DNA of 64,000 nucleotides from Arenibacter aquaticus (lineage in GTDB: Bacteria > Bacteroidota > Bacteroidia > Flavobacteriales > Flavobacteriaceae): the NCBI RefSeq assembly GCF_003957295.1, contig NZ_RQPJ01000005.1:306282-370281 (forward strand). Direction: 5' to 3'. Both the position numbers and the translations under genes were made by a program. Positions 8,546 to 17,976 of the stretch are shown here, in pieces. Under the pieces are notes generated by a model, which did not search any database, was not told where the DNA came from, and saw nothing but the letters and a program-made list of their open reading frames with translations. Every line of letters begins with the position of its first letter. The stretch's first letter is position 1.

Positions 8546-9772
8546 ATGATACATTCTCTACCCCACCGAAGAATACATATAGCGATAACCGTTGTATTCC
8601 TGAGTGTAATATTGAGTTCTTGCGGGTCTTACCAGCAAGCATCATATTACGATAACGATGGTATTTACACGGATAGAACGGAACAGGTTAGGGTTACCCA
8701 GCAGCCTAGGACCAGCCAACCTGCACCCAAACAGGATGCTTTTGGCGATTATTTTGATCAAAAGGCCAACGAATATGGGGAAATTTTGGAGAGCGAAGTA
8801 TTTACCGATGTGGACGGATATTATTCTGATGTAGAGAACGACAGTATATATGTTGATCAAAGTTTTCAATATAATGGCGACAATAACGATTACAACGGAT
8901 ATGCTGCTTGGGGAGACAACCCAACCAATGTAAACATTAACGTATACGATAACAATTGGGGATGGGGCGGTTACCCATTTGGATGGGGATATAGTGGATT
9001 TTACGGTGGCTTCTATGGAGGCTATTACGGGCACTACAATCCTTGGAGATGGAACCGTTACGGCTACGGATGGAACAATTGGGGCTGGGGAGGTTATGGA
9101 TACTACGGCTGGGGAGGCTATTACCACCCTTATTATTACTCTCCCTATTATTACAGACCCTATCGCCATTATCCCTACTACTATTCCCGTAGTAGATATG
9201 GCAACCTTTACAACAGAAGCTATGCTTACAACGCCAGTAGAAGAGGCACTTACAACTCCCGTAGCACCCTAAATAGCACTGCCCTAAGGGGAAGGTCCAA
9301 TCAAAATACCACAGCACAACAAGCTACCAGTAGATATAGGAGCACTCCTTCACGTAGCAATGTAAACAGAAGCAATACCACTAGTCGCTATAGCAGGTCC
9401 AACACAGGAACTACCTCTAGGAGCAAAGTTGGGGTAGATGCAATGGAAAGAAACAGGTCTTACAGGACTAGTAGAAGCACAAGGGCAGTCCCAAAATACA
9501 ATAGCAGCACACGCAGCAATCAGACCTATAGAAGTAGTTCTCCCAACAGAAGTACGTACAAAAGCACAACTCCAAGAACTTCTACCTACAACAGGAGTTC
9601 CTCTACAAGATCTTCAAACAGCACCTATAGGAGTAGTTCTCCCACAAGGTCCTCTTCCAGTGGAACATATAGAAGTTCCAGTAGCTCTAGAAGCTCTAGT
9701 GGAAGTGTGAGAAGCTCCAGTAGCAGCAGGTCGTCCTCGAGCAGTGGAAGAAGTAGCGGAAGACGTAACTAG
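8546..9772 (+). CDS. Low-complexity lipoprotein (Gly/Tyr/Trp-rich core, Ser/Arg-rich tail)
   Basis: A 408-residue protein of unknown function. A signal peptide ends in the lipobox LSSCGS (about residue 26), so it should be a lipoprotein. Residues about 25-125 are acidic and ordinary. About 125-220 is dominated by Gly, Tyr, Trp and Asn in short repeats (GWGGY, YYGGY type). The last 180 residues are mostly Ser, Arg, Thr and Tyr, with many RSSS and TYRSS units, and are strongly basic. I recognise no catalytic domain. Such composition suggests an extended or phase-separating surface polymer, or an adhesion/matrix component. It diverges from proS and lies 45 bp before the FadL-type porin gene, so the two are probably co-transcribed. 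Confidence 0.75.
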   Translation: MIHSLPHRRIHIAITVVFLSVILSSCGSYQQASYYDNDGIYTDRTEQVRVTQQPRTSQPAPKQDAFGDYFDQKANEYGEILESEVFTDVDGYYSDVENDSIYVDQSFQYNGDNNDYNGYAAWGDNPTNVNINVYDNNWGWGGYPFGWGYSGFYGGFYGGYYGHYNPWRWNRYGYGWNNWGWGGYGYYGWGGYYHPYYYSPYYYRPYRHYPYYYSRSRYGNLYNRSYAYNASRRGTYNSRSTLNSTALRGRSNQNTTAQQATSRYRSTPSRSNVNRSNTTSRYSRSNTGTTSRSKVGVDAMERNRSYRTSRSTRAVPKYNSSTRSNQTYRSSSPNRSTYKSTTPRTSTYNRSSSTRSSNSTYRSSSPTRSSSSGTYRSSSSSRSSSGSVRSSSSSRSSSSSGRSSGRRN

Positions 9773-9817
9773 ACTCTATGCCCATTATTCAACGAATATT
9801 TTCTAAATAATTTTACA

Positions 9818-11326
9818 ATGATAAGGAACTACACTTTCATACTACTATTGGTATGTGCTTTTGCCAGCGGCCAGAACATTAATGATGTTTTGCGGTATAG
9901 CGGAGAGAACTCTTATGGCACGGCGCGCTTTCAAGGTTTAAATGGTGCCTTCGGTGCCCTGGGCGGCGATATGTCGTCCTTAAATGTAAATCCAGCGGGA
10001 TCCGCCGTTTTTAACAACAGCCTCTTTTCCGTTACCGGATCCAATTACAACGCAAAAAATGATGCGATGTACTTCAACGGATCCAGCCAGGCTTCCTTAA
10101 ATTCGGTAGACATTAACCAAGTAGGTGGTGTATTTGTTTTTAAAAGTACCAATAACAATACGGAATGGAAAAAAATATCCTTGGCCTTTAATTACGATCT
10201 GGTAAAGAATTTTGATGACGAACTGTATATCACCGGAAACAGTAATCAAGGTATAGATAATTATTTTTTGGATTATGCCAACGGAGTGCCCTTTGGTCCA
10301 TTACTGATAAAGGACGGAGAGTACATTGAGGAGGCCTACCTGGATATTGGAAACACCCTGGGCTTTGTAGACCAACAAGCATTTTTAGGCTACTACGGCG
10401 GTATCATAGACCCGGTAGATTTCTCGGACGATAATAATACAGATTATATATCCAACGCAAAATACAGTAGTGTAAATCAGCAGTACTCCCAAAGTACCGC
10501 TGGTTACAATAGTAAATTTACCGCTAACCTAGCATCACAATATGGTGACAACCTATACCTTGGTGCCTCTTTAAATTTTCACAGCGTATTTTTCGACAAA
10601 CTCAGCCAACTTACAGAAAGGGGCTTTGATTCGGATTCTGAAATACAAACCATAACCTTTGACAATCTTCTAAGAACAGAAGGTGGCGGTTTTTCATTTA
10701 GTCTTGGAGCCATAGGCAAACTCAATGAAAACTTTAGAATAGGTGGTAGCTATCAGTCTCCCACTTGGTACAACTTAACGGACGAAACGTCCCAAAAGAT
10801 TAATTCGGACCTGGCCGACAACGATATTTCATATATCAATTTCAATGTCGTTAACATATATGAAGACTACACCATTAAAATACCGGAAAAACTTACCGGT
10901 AGTTTGGCCATTATCTTTGGGCGCCAAGGCCTTTTAAGTTTCGACTACAGTTATCAAGATATGTCCAAAGCAGAATTAAGACCTAATTCAGACCCTAGTT
11001 TTGCTGCAGAAAACAATTATATTTCCGACAAATTAAGCGCCGTTTCCACTTTTAAATTAGGTGGCGAATACCGCATTGAAGCAGTAAGCCTAAGAGCAGG
11101 ATACCGCTTTGAACAAAGTCCGTATGCCAACGGTGGGACCATAGGCGACCTAAACGGTTATTCAGGAGGTATTGGTTATAATTTTGGCGGAAGCAGATTA
11201 GACCTATCCTACAACTATGCCACCCAAGACACAGACAAACATTTATATGACACTGGCCTGCCTACAGCGGCGGCCATCACCAACAAAAATACAGTAGTAA
11301 GCTTAGGGTATACACTAAACTTTTAG
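9818..11326 (+). CDS. OmpP1/FadL/TodX-family outer membrane transporter
   Basis: A 502-residue outer membrane beta-barrel protein. A signal peptide is cleaved near AFASGQN. The conserved N-terminal plug segment follows, with FQGLNGAFGALGGDMSSLNVNPAG, a family hallmark given here in part by its positions (about residues 38-62). The rest alternates polar and aromatic strands and ends in an aromatic Phe, as needed for barrel insertion. FadL relatives let long-chain fatty acids or other hydrophobic compounds cross the outer membrane. The substrate here cannot be told. It follows the low-complexity lipoprotein and is closed by a hairpin terminator. Confidence 0.88.
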   Translation: MIRNYTFILLLVCAFASGQNINDVLRYSGENSYGTARFQGLNGAFGALGGDMSSLNVNPAGSAVFNNSLFSVTGSNYNAKNDAMYFNGSSQASLNSVDINQVGGVFVFKSTNNNTEWKKISLAFNYDLVKNFDDELYITGNSNQGIDNYFLDYANGVPFGPLLIKDGEYIEEAYLDIGNTLGFVDQQAFLGYYGGIIDPVDFSDDNNTDYISNAKYSSVNQQYSQSTAGYNSKFTANLASQYGDNLYLGASLNFHSVFFDKLSQLTERGFDSDSEIQTITFDNLLRTEGGGFSFSLGAIGKLNENFRIGGSYQSPTWYNLTDETSQKINSDLADNDISYINFNVVNIYEDYTIKIPEKLTGSLAIIFGRQGLLSFDYSYQDMSKAELRPNSDPSFAAENNYISDKLSAVSTFKLGGEYRIEAVSLRAGYRFEQSPYANGGTIGDLNGYSGGIGYNFGGSRLDLSYNYATQDTDKHLYDTGLPTAAAITNKNTVVSLGYTLNF

Positions 11327-11350
11327 CGCTGAAAACTTTATAAACAAGAA

Positions 11351-11384
11351 GCCGTTTCAATAATAATATTGGGACGGCTTTTTA
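11351..11384 (+). terminator. Terminator of the porin unit
   Basis: An 8-bp stem (11351-11358 with 11371-11378, with two G-U pairs) is followed by TTTTTATT, 25 bp after the porin stop codon. Confidence 0.75.
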
Positions 11385-11918
11385 TTATGGCCAGTGCAGA
11401 CCATAAGCCGGACTTTTTACCAATACCCACTCTTGCAGTCCGCTATTTCAACCGGACACCAATAATACAAATGCATAGGCAGAAGGCCAACTCCCCAAAT
11501 AACATACACCCCACGAACACATCATCCACTATAGGCCAGCTTACCCACCCTAAGTATTGTAGCTACATCTGTCCGTTACCATCTGCTATTGGTACCCTTG
11601 GATAAGTTAATTTCACCATTAATAGACAACATTTCTGAAAAAGCCCTAGGATCAATCAATAATGCACCTATCCTAAATCTTAATAGTTTTTTACAGTCAC
11701 AATATCCCAAAAAATGGGTTGGGAATACCTATAAATTTGCCGTGACATTCTATTAATTTGATAATGAAACAATGAATAAAAATGTCACTGATAATTTTTG
11801 ACAAAAACAGTACAGTACAGGATGGTTGTAAAAAGAATACCTATTAAAGTTGCAAATGGAAACCTTTAAAAAGTAGACAACTGTTGTTTATTTTTTCTAA
11901 AATCATTAAACCCAAAGA
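11385..11918. other. Intergenic region without a credible gene
   Basis: About 530 bp between the porin terminator and the dehydrogenase-like lipoprotein. Open frames here are short and without recognisable features. A TAAATTTG -7-like box occurs at 11732-11739, but no TTG lies at the right distance. No repeat or RNA gene is recognised. Confidence 0.5.
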
Positions 11919-14192
11919 ATGAGTCACTTAAAATGCCACCCCCTTCGTTTTGCCGTATTACTATTCACTTTGTTGATTTTATCCTGTAAACAACAACCAA
12001 AAACAAATACAGTAGATGTTCTAGGACATATTCCAAGACCCTCCGTGGCTGAGACCAAGCCCATTTACACTCCACAAAGCCCTGAGGAGACCATAAAATC
12101 AATTTCAGTACCCGAGGGGTTTGAATTGCAATTAGTAGCCAGCGAACCAATGATATCGGAGCCTGTGGCTATTTCCTGGGATCCCAACGGACGATTATTT
12201 GTGGCTGAAATGAGAACCTATATGCAGGATGTGGATGGAACCGGCACCAATGAACCTGTTAGCAGGATTTCCATGCTGGAAGACCTTGATGGGGACGGCA
12301 AAATGGACAAAAGCACGGTATTTATTGACAGTCTTTTACTTCCACGTATCATTTTGGCATTAGACGATAGGCTTTTGGTTGGGGAAACATATACGAACAA
12401 CATTTGGAGTTATAGCGACTCCAATGGTGATGGTAAAGCCGATGAAAAAAAACTGGTTTACAATAACCCCAAAAGGGATACAAGAAACCTGGAACACCAA
12501 CGTAGTGGACTTGCTTGGAACTTGGATAATTGGATTTATATGGCCCGGTCCCCTGTTAGGTTCAAATTTAAAGACAACAAAATGGTAGCAGACACCTTAA
12601 TGGATGCTCCGTTTAACCAATGGGGCATTGGCAAAGACGACTATGGTCGCCTTTTCTTTTCTATAGCAGGACGGGAAGTACCAGCCAATGGCTTTCAATT
12701 AAATCCTAAATACGGTAACCTAGACCTTGAAGGACAGTTAGAGAAAGGCTTCGAAGCTACTTGGCCAGGAGTAACCACTCCCGATGTACAAGGTGGGCAA
12801 AAGCGACTGAGGGAAAACATAACCCTAAACCATTTTACAGCGCCCTGTGGGCAAACGGTGTATAGAGGAGATACCTTACCAGAGAGCATGAAAGGGGACC
12901 TGTTTGTCTGTGAGCCTGTAGGCCGACTCATTAGAAGGGCCAAGGTAACCGACAAGGATGGGAAAATTGTACTAAAAAACGCTTATGACCAACAGGAGTT
13001 CATAACCTCCAACGATATGAATTTTAGGCCGGTAAACACCTACACAGGGCCAGATGGATCCCTATATATCGTAGATATGTACCGAGGAATTATCCAGGAA
13101 AGCAACTGGACAAAAGAGGGGAGCTATTTACGACCCGTGATCGTGGAACATGGGTTGGACAAGAATATTGGGCGTGGACGTATTTATAGACTTGTTAAAA
13201 AAGATCATCAGCAGACACCAAAACCACAATTATTGGACACACCCACCAATCAACTACTGCAATACTTATCCCATCCTAATGGTTGGTGGCGGGACAATGC
13301 CCAAAAACTAATTATTCTGCGGGAAGACAAATCTATTGTTCCACAACTGGAGGAGTTGGTCTTAGGAAAATCTTCTATTGCCGACAAACTCATGTTTTGG
13401 AAAGACCCAGCATCCCATCTTGGCCGTATACACGCGCTATGGACATTGGAAGGATTGGGAGCGCTAGACAAATCTGTGATTCTTTCAGTAATGGACGATG
13501 AAGATCCACAGCTGCAAAAGGTAGCTTTGGAACTAGGAGAGCCCTATCTTCAAAATAACGACACTGAAGTATTGGCCAAGTTTAAAAAATTAGCCAACAC
13601 TTCCAATATAAACGTACGTAAACAAGTTATCCTCTCCCTGCAATATGCACAACCCAAAGGTGGAAATGACCTATTAAATGATCTTAAAGCGAAAGAAAAC
13701 AATGAAAATCTATTGGCCTTTGCCAATAGAAAATTACTGGGAAGCAATAGTGACCCGTGGAAAGACTTAAGGGCAAAGCTTGTGGACAAACACCCATACT
13801 ATAGAGATATGGTCATAAATGGTGCCAAAAACTTTTCTCAATTATGCGCTACCTGTCATGGTAAAAACGGAAAAGGCGTACCGGTAGAAGATGGTGGGTA
13901 TTTGGCTCCACCACTATCCGGATCGGCATTTGTGAATGGAGATCAAGAAAAATTGATCAGTATTCTTCTCCACGGACTAACTGGTCCCATAAACGGTAAA
14001 GAGTACTCAGATGTAATGCCTTCACTTAAAGGACAGACCAATGAATATATAGCTTCGGTTCTAAGTTATATACGGACCAATTTGGACAATAAGGCCGGAA
14101 TAATTAACCCACAAACAGTGCAGAAGGTCAGGGAAAAGACCAAGGACAGACAAAAATACTGGACCGAAGAAGAATTAAAGAATTACAAATAA
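11919..14192 (+). CDS. Sorbosone-dehydrogenase-like propeller + HEAT + cytochrome c lipoprotein
   Basis: A 757-residue lipoprotein (lipobox LILSCKQ near residue 24). Residues about 60-430 resemble the membrane-bound dehydrogenase/L-sorbosone dehydrogenase-like beta-propeller family common in Bacteroidota and Planctomycetes, with Asp-rich loops such as DLDGDGK and DSNGDGKAD. Residues about 440-600 look like HEAT repeats (LMFWKDPASHLGRIHALWTLEG). A C-terminal class I cytochrome c domain carries the haem motif CATCH near residue 643 and a probable Met axial ligand in DVMPSL near residue 698. It likely oxidises a sugar or alcohol in the periplasm or at the surface and passes electrons through its own haem. 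The substrate is unknown. It appears to stand alone. Confidence 0.82.
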   Translation: MSHLKCHPLRFAVLLFTLLILSCKQQPKTNTVDVLGHIPRPSVAETKPIYTPQSPEETIKSISVPEGFELQLVASEPMISEPVAISWDPNGRLFVAEMRTYMQDVDGTGTNEPVSRISMLEDLDGDGKMDKSTVFIDSLLLPRIILALDDRLLVGETYTNNIWSYSDSNGDGKADEKKLVYNNPKRDTRNLEHQRSGLAWNLDNWIYMARSPVRFKFKDNKMVADTLMDAPFNQWGIGKDDYGRLFFSIAGREVPANGFQLNPKYGNLDLEGQLEKGFEATWPGVTTPDVQGGQKRLRENITLNHFTAPCGQTVYRGDTLPESMKGDLFVCEPVGRLIRRAKVTDKDGKIVLKNAYDQQEFITSNDMNFRPVNTYTGPDGSLYIVDMYRGIIQESNWTKEGSYLRPVIVEHGLDKNIGRGRIYRLVKKDHQQTPKPQLLDTPTNQLLQYLSHPNGWWRDNAQKLIILREDKSIVPQLEELVLGKSSIADKLMFWKDPASHLGRIHALWTLEGLGALDKSVILSVMDDEDPQLQKVALELGEPYLQNNDTEVLAKFKKLANTSNINVRKQVILSLQYAQPKGGNDLLNDLKAKENNENLLAFANRKLLGSNSDPWKDLRAKLVDKHPYYRDMVINGAKNFSQLCATCHGKNGKGVPVEDGGYLAPPLSGSAFVNGDQEKLISILLHGLTGPINGKEYSDVMPSLKGQTNEYIASVLSYIRTNLDNKAGIINPQTVQKVREKTKDRQKYWTEEELKNYK

Positions 14193-14385
14193 GAAAGGAT
14201 TTAACATATTTTCTGTAATGGGTTAGTACCACCATTGACCTATTTTAATGCAGATTACATGCATCTATTTCTTGTTGCGCATCATTACAGATAATCCAAA
14301 TCAAGGCTATGCCCTTGGAAGGGGTGGGGTATTTTACTTTATAAAATCACGGATAATTGGTTACAGGCAGTCCCTTTTTAAGGGA

Positions 14386-15807
14386 TTATCGCTTTAAGCT
14401 AAAGTGACTCCTTACGGATCTGGCCACTATTACTCCGCCCTCATTTTGGGAATAGTCCATTTTAAACCAGTAATCGGAGGCGGGCATAGGCCTACCATTA
14501 AAGGTGCCGTCCCAACCAATGGTTGTATCATCTATTTGTTTGAGAAGCTTTCCGTAGCGATCAAAAATAAACACTACGGGATCAGTTAGTGTAGAGATGC
14601 CATATACATTCCAACGATCGTGGATACCGTCTGCATTGGGCGTAAAGAACTTGGGGTACCCCACCACCAAAAATTCGATAGGTTCTGTAGTCCCACATCC
14701 ATTCTTATCATTAATAATTACCGTATTGAGACCTGGCGGTACGTTATTAAAAACGGGGTCATCCTGAAATTCCCCTCCATTAAGCGCATATTCATACTTT
14801 CCATCGGGATTGGCCACCACAATTTCCACTATGTTGTTATCCGAGAGATCATCCCTAACAATAACTTCTTGCAGTACGGGTGTTCCAAAATAGGTTATCA
14901 ATATGTCATCCCCAACATTATTTCCGAAACTATTGGTCAATTCAACAAAGTAACGCCCAGAATCAGGGCTACGTACTACCAATTCTGCTCCCGATGGCCC
15001 AGATCCTGGCAAAGTAGCATCTATGGTGCCATCATCATCATAGTCTACCGTCCATGTTGCACTGGCAATATCCGGACCAAAGGGGGAGTTCAACGCAGAC
15101 AAAGTGATATCCGGATCGTCCTCACAGGCCACAATATCCAAGCCTAAAAACTCATCCCTAAGGGTGCAATCCAATGCATTATCCTGATCGGCATCCACAC
15201 TACTTCCTGTAAACGTCAACATAAAGGATTCTGGGTCCCCATCAAAATTGGTATTCCAGTTATTAATAAGGATATAATAAATTTCCCCTGCTTTAACATC
15301 CAACCATTCATCATAGGTATTCTGACTTTGCTTAACAAAGGGGGCGCCTACCTCTCCATTCTCAGGATTAACCCCTACCCCGGTATAACGGGTATTATTG
15401 GTCTCATAATTACAACGAATTGGCTCTACCGCTGCCGTACCTATTTCCAGACAATCTATATCCGGGCCATATACCGCAAAATCCCATTCCGCAGTAATTG
15501 TATTACCGCTCACAGGCAATGCTTCAATATCAAAGCCCACTTGGCCGTCCGTTCCCGCTCTAAATACATACCAGGAGGTATTGTTTTCTATATTGGCAGA
15601 AATATTACTCCCTTTTTCCAAGCAGCCTGTCTGCCTAACCTGATCGGGGTCAAAATCATCAATTCCAGAACCGTCAGCGGTACCCATTATAGTCTCATCG
15701 GCACAAACAGGAATAGCAGACCTACAATCCGGGGAATTTTGCGCACTTACACCACTAAAAATCAACAAAATAAAACACAGTGAACAGCTAAATGCTCGCA
15801 TAGACAT
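14386..15807 (-). CDS. Secreted protein with T9SS type B (gliding-associated) sorting domain
   Basis: About 473 residues, with a signal peptide ending near VSAQN and a C-terminal domain of about 85 residues (from YPKFFTPNADGIHD) that is the gliding-motility-associated/type B sorting domain, ending in Lys-Arg. Such proteins are exported by Sec and then by the type IX system to the surface. The N-terminal half, from SPDCRSAIPVCADE to about residue 210, is a Cys-containing adhesion-like module; the middle has Ig-like features. It is paralogous to the next gene upstream. I chose the ATG at 15807 over 15822 because a TATATTTG -7 box at 15831-15838 would put the transcription start almost on 15822. 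It has no enzymatic motif. Confidence 0.82.
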   Translation of the reverse strand: MSMRAFSCSLCFILLIFSGVSAQNSPDCRSAIPVCADETIMGTADGSGIDDFDPDQVRQTGCLEKGSNISANIENNTSWYVFRAGTDGQVGFDIEALPVSGNTITAEWDFAVYGPDIDCLEIGTAAVEPIRCNYETNNTRYTGVGVNPENGEVGAPFVKQSQNTYDEWLDVKAGEIYYILINNWNTNFDGDPESFMLTFTGSSVDADQDNALDCTLRDEFLGLDIVACEDDPDITLSALNSPFGPDIASATWTVDYDDDGTIDATLPGSGPSGAELVVRSPDSGRYFVELTNSFGNNVGDDILITYFGTPVLQEVIVRDDLSDNNIVEIVVANPDGKYEYALNGGEFQDDPVFNNVPPGLNTVIINDKNGCGTTEPIEFLVVGYPKFFTPNADGIHDRWNVYGISTLTDPVVFIFDRYGKLLKQIDDTTIGWDGTFNGRPMPASDYWFKMDYSQNEGGVIVARSVRSHFSLKR

Positions 15808-16033
15808 TGGGGCTAAATACATTATTAAGTCAAATATAATAACTCTATTGCAATAGATTTAGTATTCCCTCCATTACATATTACACCTAAAAAAGCTGGA
15901 ATTGGACATCAAAAACCGGACACCTACCCATAACAAGCATGAAAAATGATTTAACAAAAAATAACAATACCCGAGATGTACACCTACAATTTTGATGCCC
16001 CTTGAGCAATACAGGAACCTCATCTATATACCA

Positions 16034-17839
16034 TCATCGCTTTAGGGAGAAATGATTATTTATGTATTTGGCCATTGTCCGCTGCCCATCTTTATCCAAA
16101 TAACTCAGTTTAAACCAATAATCGTCCGAAGGCAAGGATTTGCCATTATAGGTACCATCCCAACCTAAATTATTTTGGGACAACTGTTTTAGCAATTTTC
16201 CATACCTATCATATACCAGCACCATTGGGTCTTCCAAACTTGAAAGCCCTATAATGTGCCAACTGTCGTTTACCCCATCACCGTTAGGCGTAAAAAATTT
16301 TGGATACCCTACCACCACTATGCTTTCGGTAGCAGTTCCACAACCATTTAGATCTAACATGCTTAGCTTATGGGCTCCAGGCAATACCTCATAAAAAACA
16401 TTATCGGACTGAAAGCTGCCCTCATCAAGGGAATATTCAAAATCGCCTTCCCTATCGGGAATTACAGTTACGGTATTTTGGGCCTGTAAATCCTCAATAA
16501 CCACTTCTTTAATATGTGGTGTTTTGGAAGCGTATACCTGCACCACAAAGGTGTTGTCGCAAACCGGTCTTCCCATTCTATCGTTAATAACTACTTTATA
16601 CTGCCCCCCCGTACTTACCGTTATGCCCGAAGTATTCTCACCACTACTCCACTGATAATCATAATCCGGGTTTGGAGATGACTCCCCAATAAAAGCATTG
16701 AGTTCTCCTTCACATAAAAACACTTCAAGAGGAAAATTGGGTACCAAAGGCTGATACACCTCTATATTAAAACGCTGGGATGCATCATAGCATTTAGGGT
16801 TTAGTACCGATGTTGTCCTAACATAAATTGTATGCTCCCCTTCCACCAGGCCATATTGTCCCGGCAATGGATTTATTCCCGCTTCCGCATCGGCATTACT
16901 GTTATGATAACTAACACGAACCTCTTGGGAAGATTGACCACCCAAAACCGAAGGATCCTTAGAGGTCAAGTCAAAAAATTCCATATCCGCACAGAGATAC
17001 TCATCGGTCACCGCAAAGGATGAGGGTGCCGTGGAAAATCCTACTTGCACATCACTAATAATATTATTTGAGGATGGCACAATTACTTCTACCCTATAAA
17101 AAGCCTCTTCCATAACCGTTAAAGTAGCACCGCTTTCTCCAGGGATTACGGCAAAGCCACCCCCAATATCCTTATACCAGGAATAACTTATCGCATTGGG
17201 AGTGGAAGCATCAAGCACCACATTTTCATTGTCACAGGCAGCAATGGGCGGCCCTAGTAGATTACTAACAATGGAACAATCCAAGGCATCATAAGGATTG
17301 GTAACAAAAATATGACCTGTAAACTGTATTGAAAATCCAGAATTAACATTACTGAAGTTATTTACCAAGAGGTAATAATCTTCTCCGGGCAGTACCTCTA
17401 GCCATGCCTCATATTGCACATTGTCCTCCGCCCCTTGTGGATCTTCCCCAACACCAATATAGTTGTTGCCGTCCCTATTATCAAAAAAGTTGCATCTTAT
17501 GGGGTCTCCCAGGGAACCACAATCACTTGCCTTGTACAGGGCAAAATCCCAATCCTCATTGGCATCAAAACCTATATCAAAACCCAATTGCCCGGATGCA
17601 CCGGTCCTAAACCTATACCAAGCCGCATTAGACTCAATAGCCCCAGAAAGTGTTTTTTCCAAGCAACCAGATTTGGCCTCATTATTAAAATCATCAATCC
17701 CAAAACCATTGGTACCCCCATTAACCGGAGTATTGTTGCATATAGGAACGGCATTGGCACAATCTGGGGCAACTTGGGCCAATATCAAAGCGGTACCCAT
17801 TAACCACACAATTCCAAAAACCATGACCAACCTTCTCAT
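16034..17839 (-). CDS. Secreted protein with T9SS type B sorting domain, paralogue of the downstream gene
   Basis: A 601-residue protein with the same architecture as its neighbour: a signal peptide ending near ILAQV, an N-terminal module (PDCANAVPICNN, GFGIDDFNNEA), Ig/PKD-like middle repeats, and a C-terminal type B sorting domain starting at YPKFFTPNGDGVND and ending SLKR. The extra length comes from an additional Ig-like section in the middle (about residues 290-430). It is probably a surface adhesin or structural protein secreted by the type IX system. The two genes lie head to tail about 225 bp apart, as expected after tandem duplication and divergence. The T9SS machinery itself is not in this window. 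Confidence 0.82.
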   Translation of the reverse strand: MRRLVMVFGIVWLMGTALILAQVAPDCANAVPICNNTPVNGGTNGFGIDDFNNEAKSGCLEKTLSGAIESNAAWYRFRTGASGQLGFDIGFDANEDWDFALYKASDCGSLGDPIRCNFFDNRDGNNYIGVGEDPQGAEDNVQYEAWLEVLPGEDYYLLVNNFSNVNSGFSIQFTGHIFVTNPYDALDCSIVSNLLGPPIAACDNENVVLDASTPNAISYSWYKDIGGGFAVIPGESGATLTVMEEAFYRVEVIVPSSNNIISDVQVGFSTAPSSFAVTDEYLCADMEFFDLTSKDPSVLGGQSSQEVRVSYHNSNADAEAGINPLPGQYGLVEGEHTIYVRTTSVLNPKCYDASQRFNIEVYQPLVPNFPLEVFLCEGELNAFIGESSPNPDYDYQWSSGENTSGITVSTGGQYKVVINDRMGRPVCDNTFVVQVYASKTPHIKEVVIEDLQAQNTVTVIPDREGDFEYSLDEGSFQSDNVFYEVLPGAHKLSMLDLNGCGTATESIVVVGYPKFFTPNGDGVNDSWHIIGLSSLEDPMVLVYDRYGKLLKQLSQNNLGWDGTYNGKSLPSDDYWFKLSYLDKDGQRTMAKYINNHFSLKR

Positions 17840-17944
17840 AAATAGCTACATAATTAGGGTAATTCAAAAATAAGCCCCTAGTTTCCTTAACACTAATTTA
17901 TGTTGTGTAACGAAGTAAACATGGTATAAAGTGGCATATAATGT

Positions 17945-17952
17945 ATATCTTT
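17945..17952 (+). promoter_or_regulatory. folE -7 box
   Basis: TATCTTTG 24 bp before the folE ATG matches the TAnnTTTG -7 consensus. No clear TTG is seen at the usual distance, so the promoter may be weak or regulated. Confidence 0.4.
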
Positions 17953-17976
17953 GCACCCTTAAAAAGTCATATCTTA

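Noticed and set aside
8642-9169. 175-residue minus-strand ORF over the Gly/Tyr-rich part
   Set aside because: It is an artefact of the low-complexity codons; it reads mostly as Ile/Val repeats.
9438-9710. 90-residue ORF in another frame of the Ser/Arg-rich tail
   Set aside because: Repetitive codons keep other frames open; it is a shadow of the lipoprotein gene.
11369-11605. 78-residue ORF after the porin gene
   Set aside because: It overlaps the porin terminator, has odd composition and no domain or promoter.
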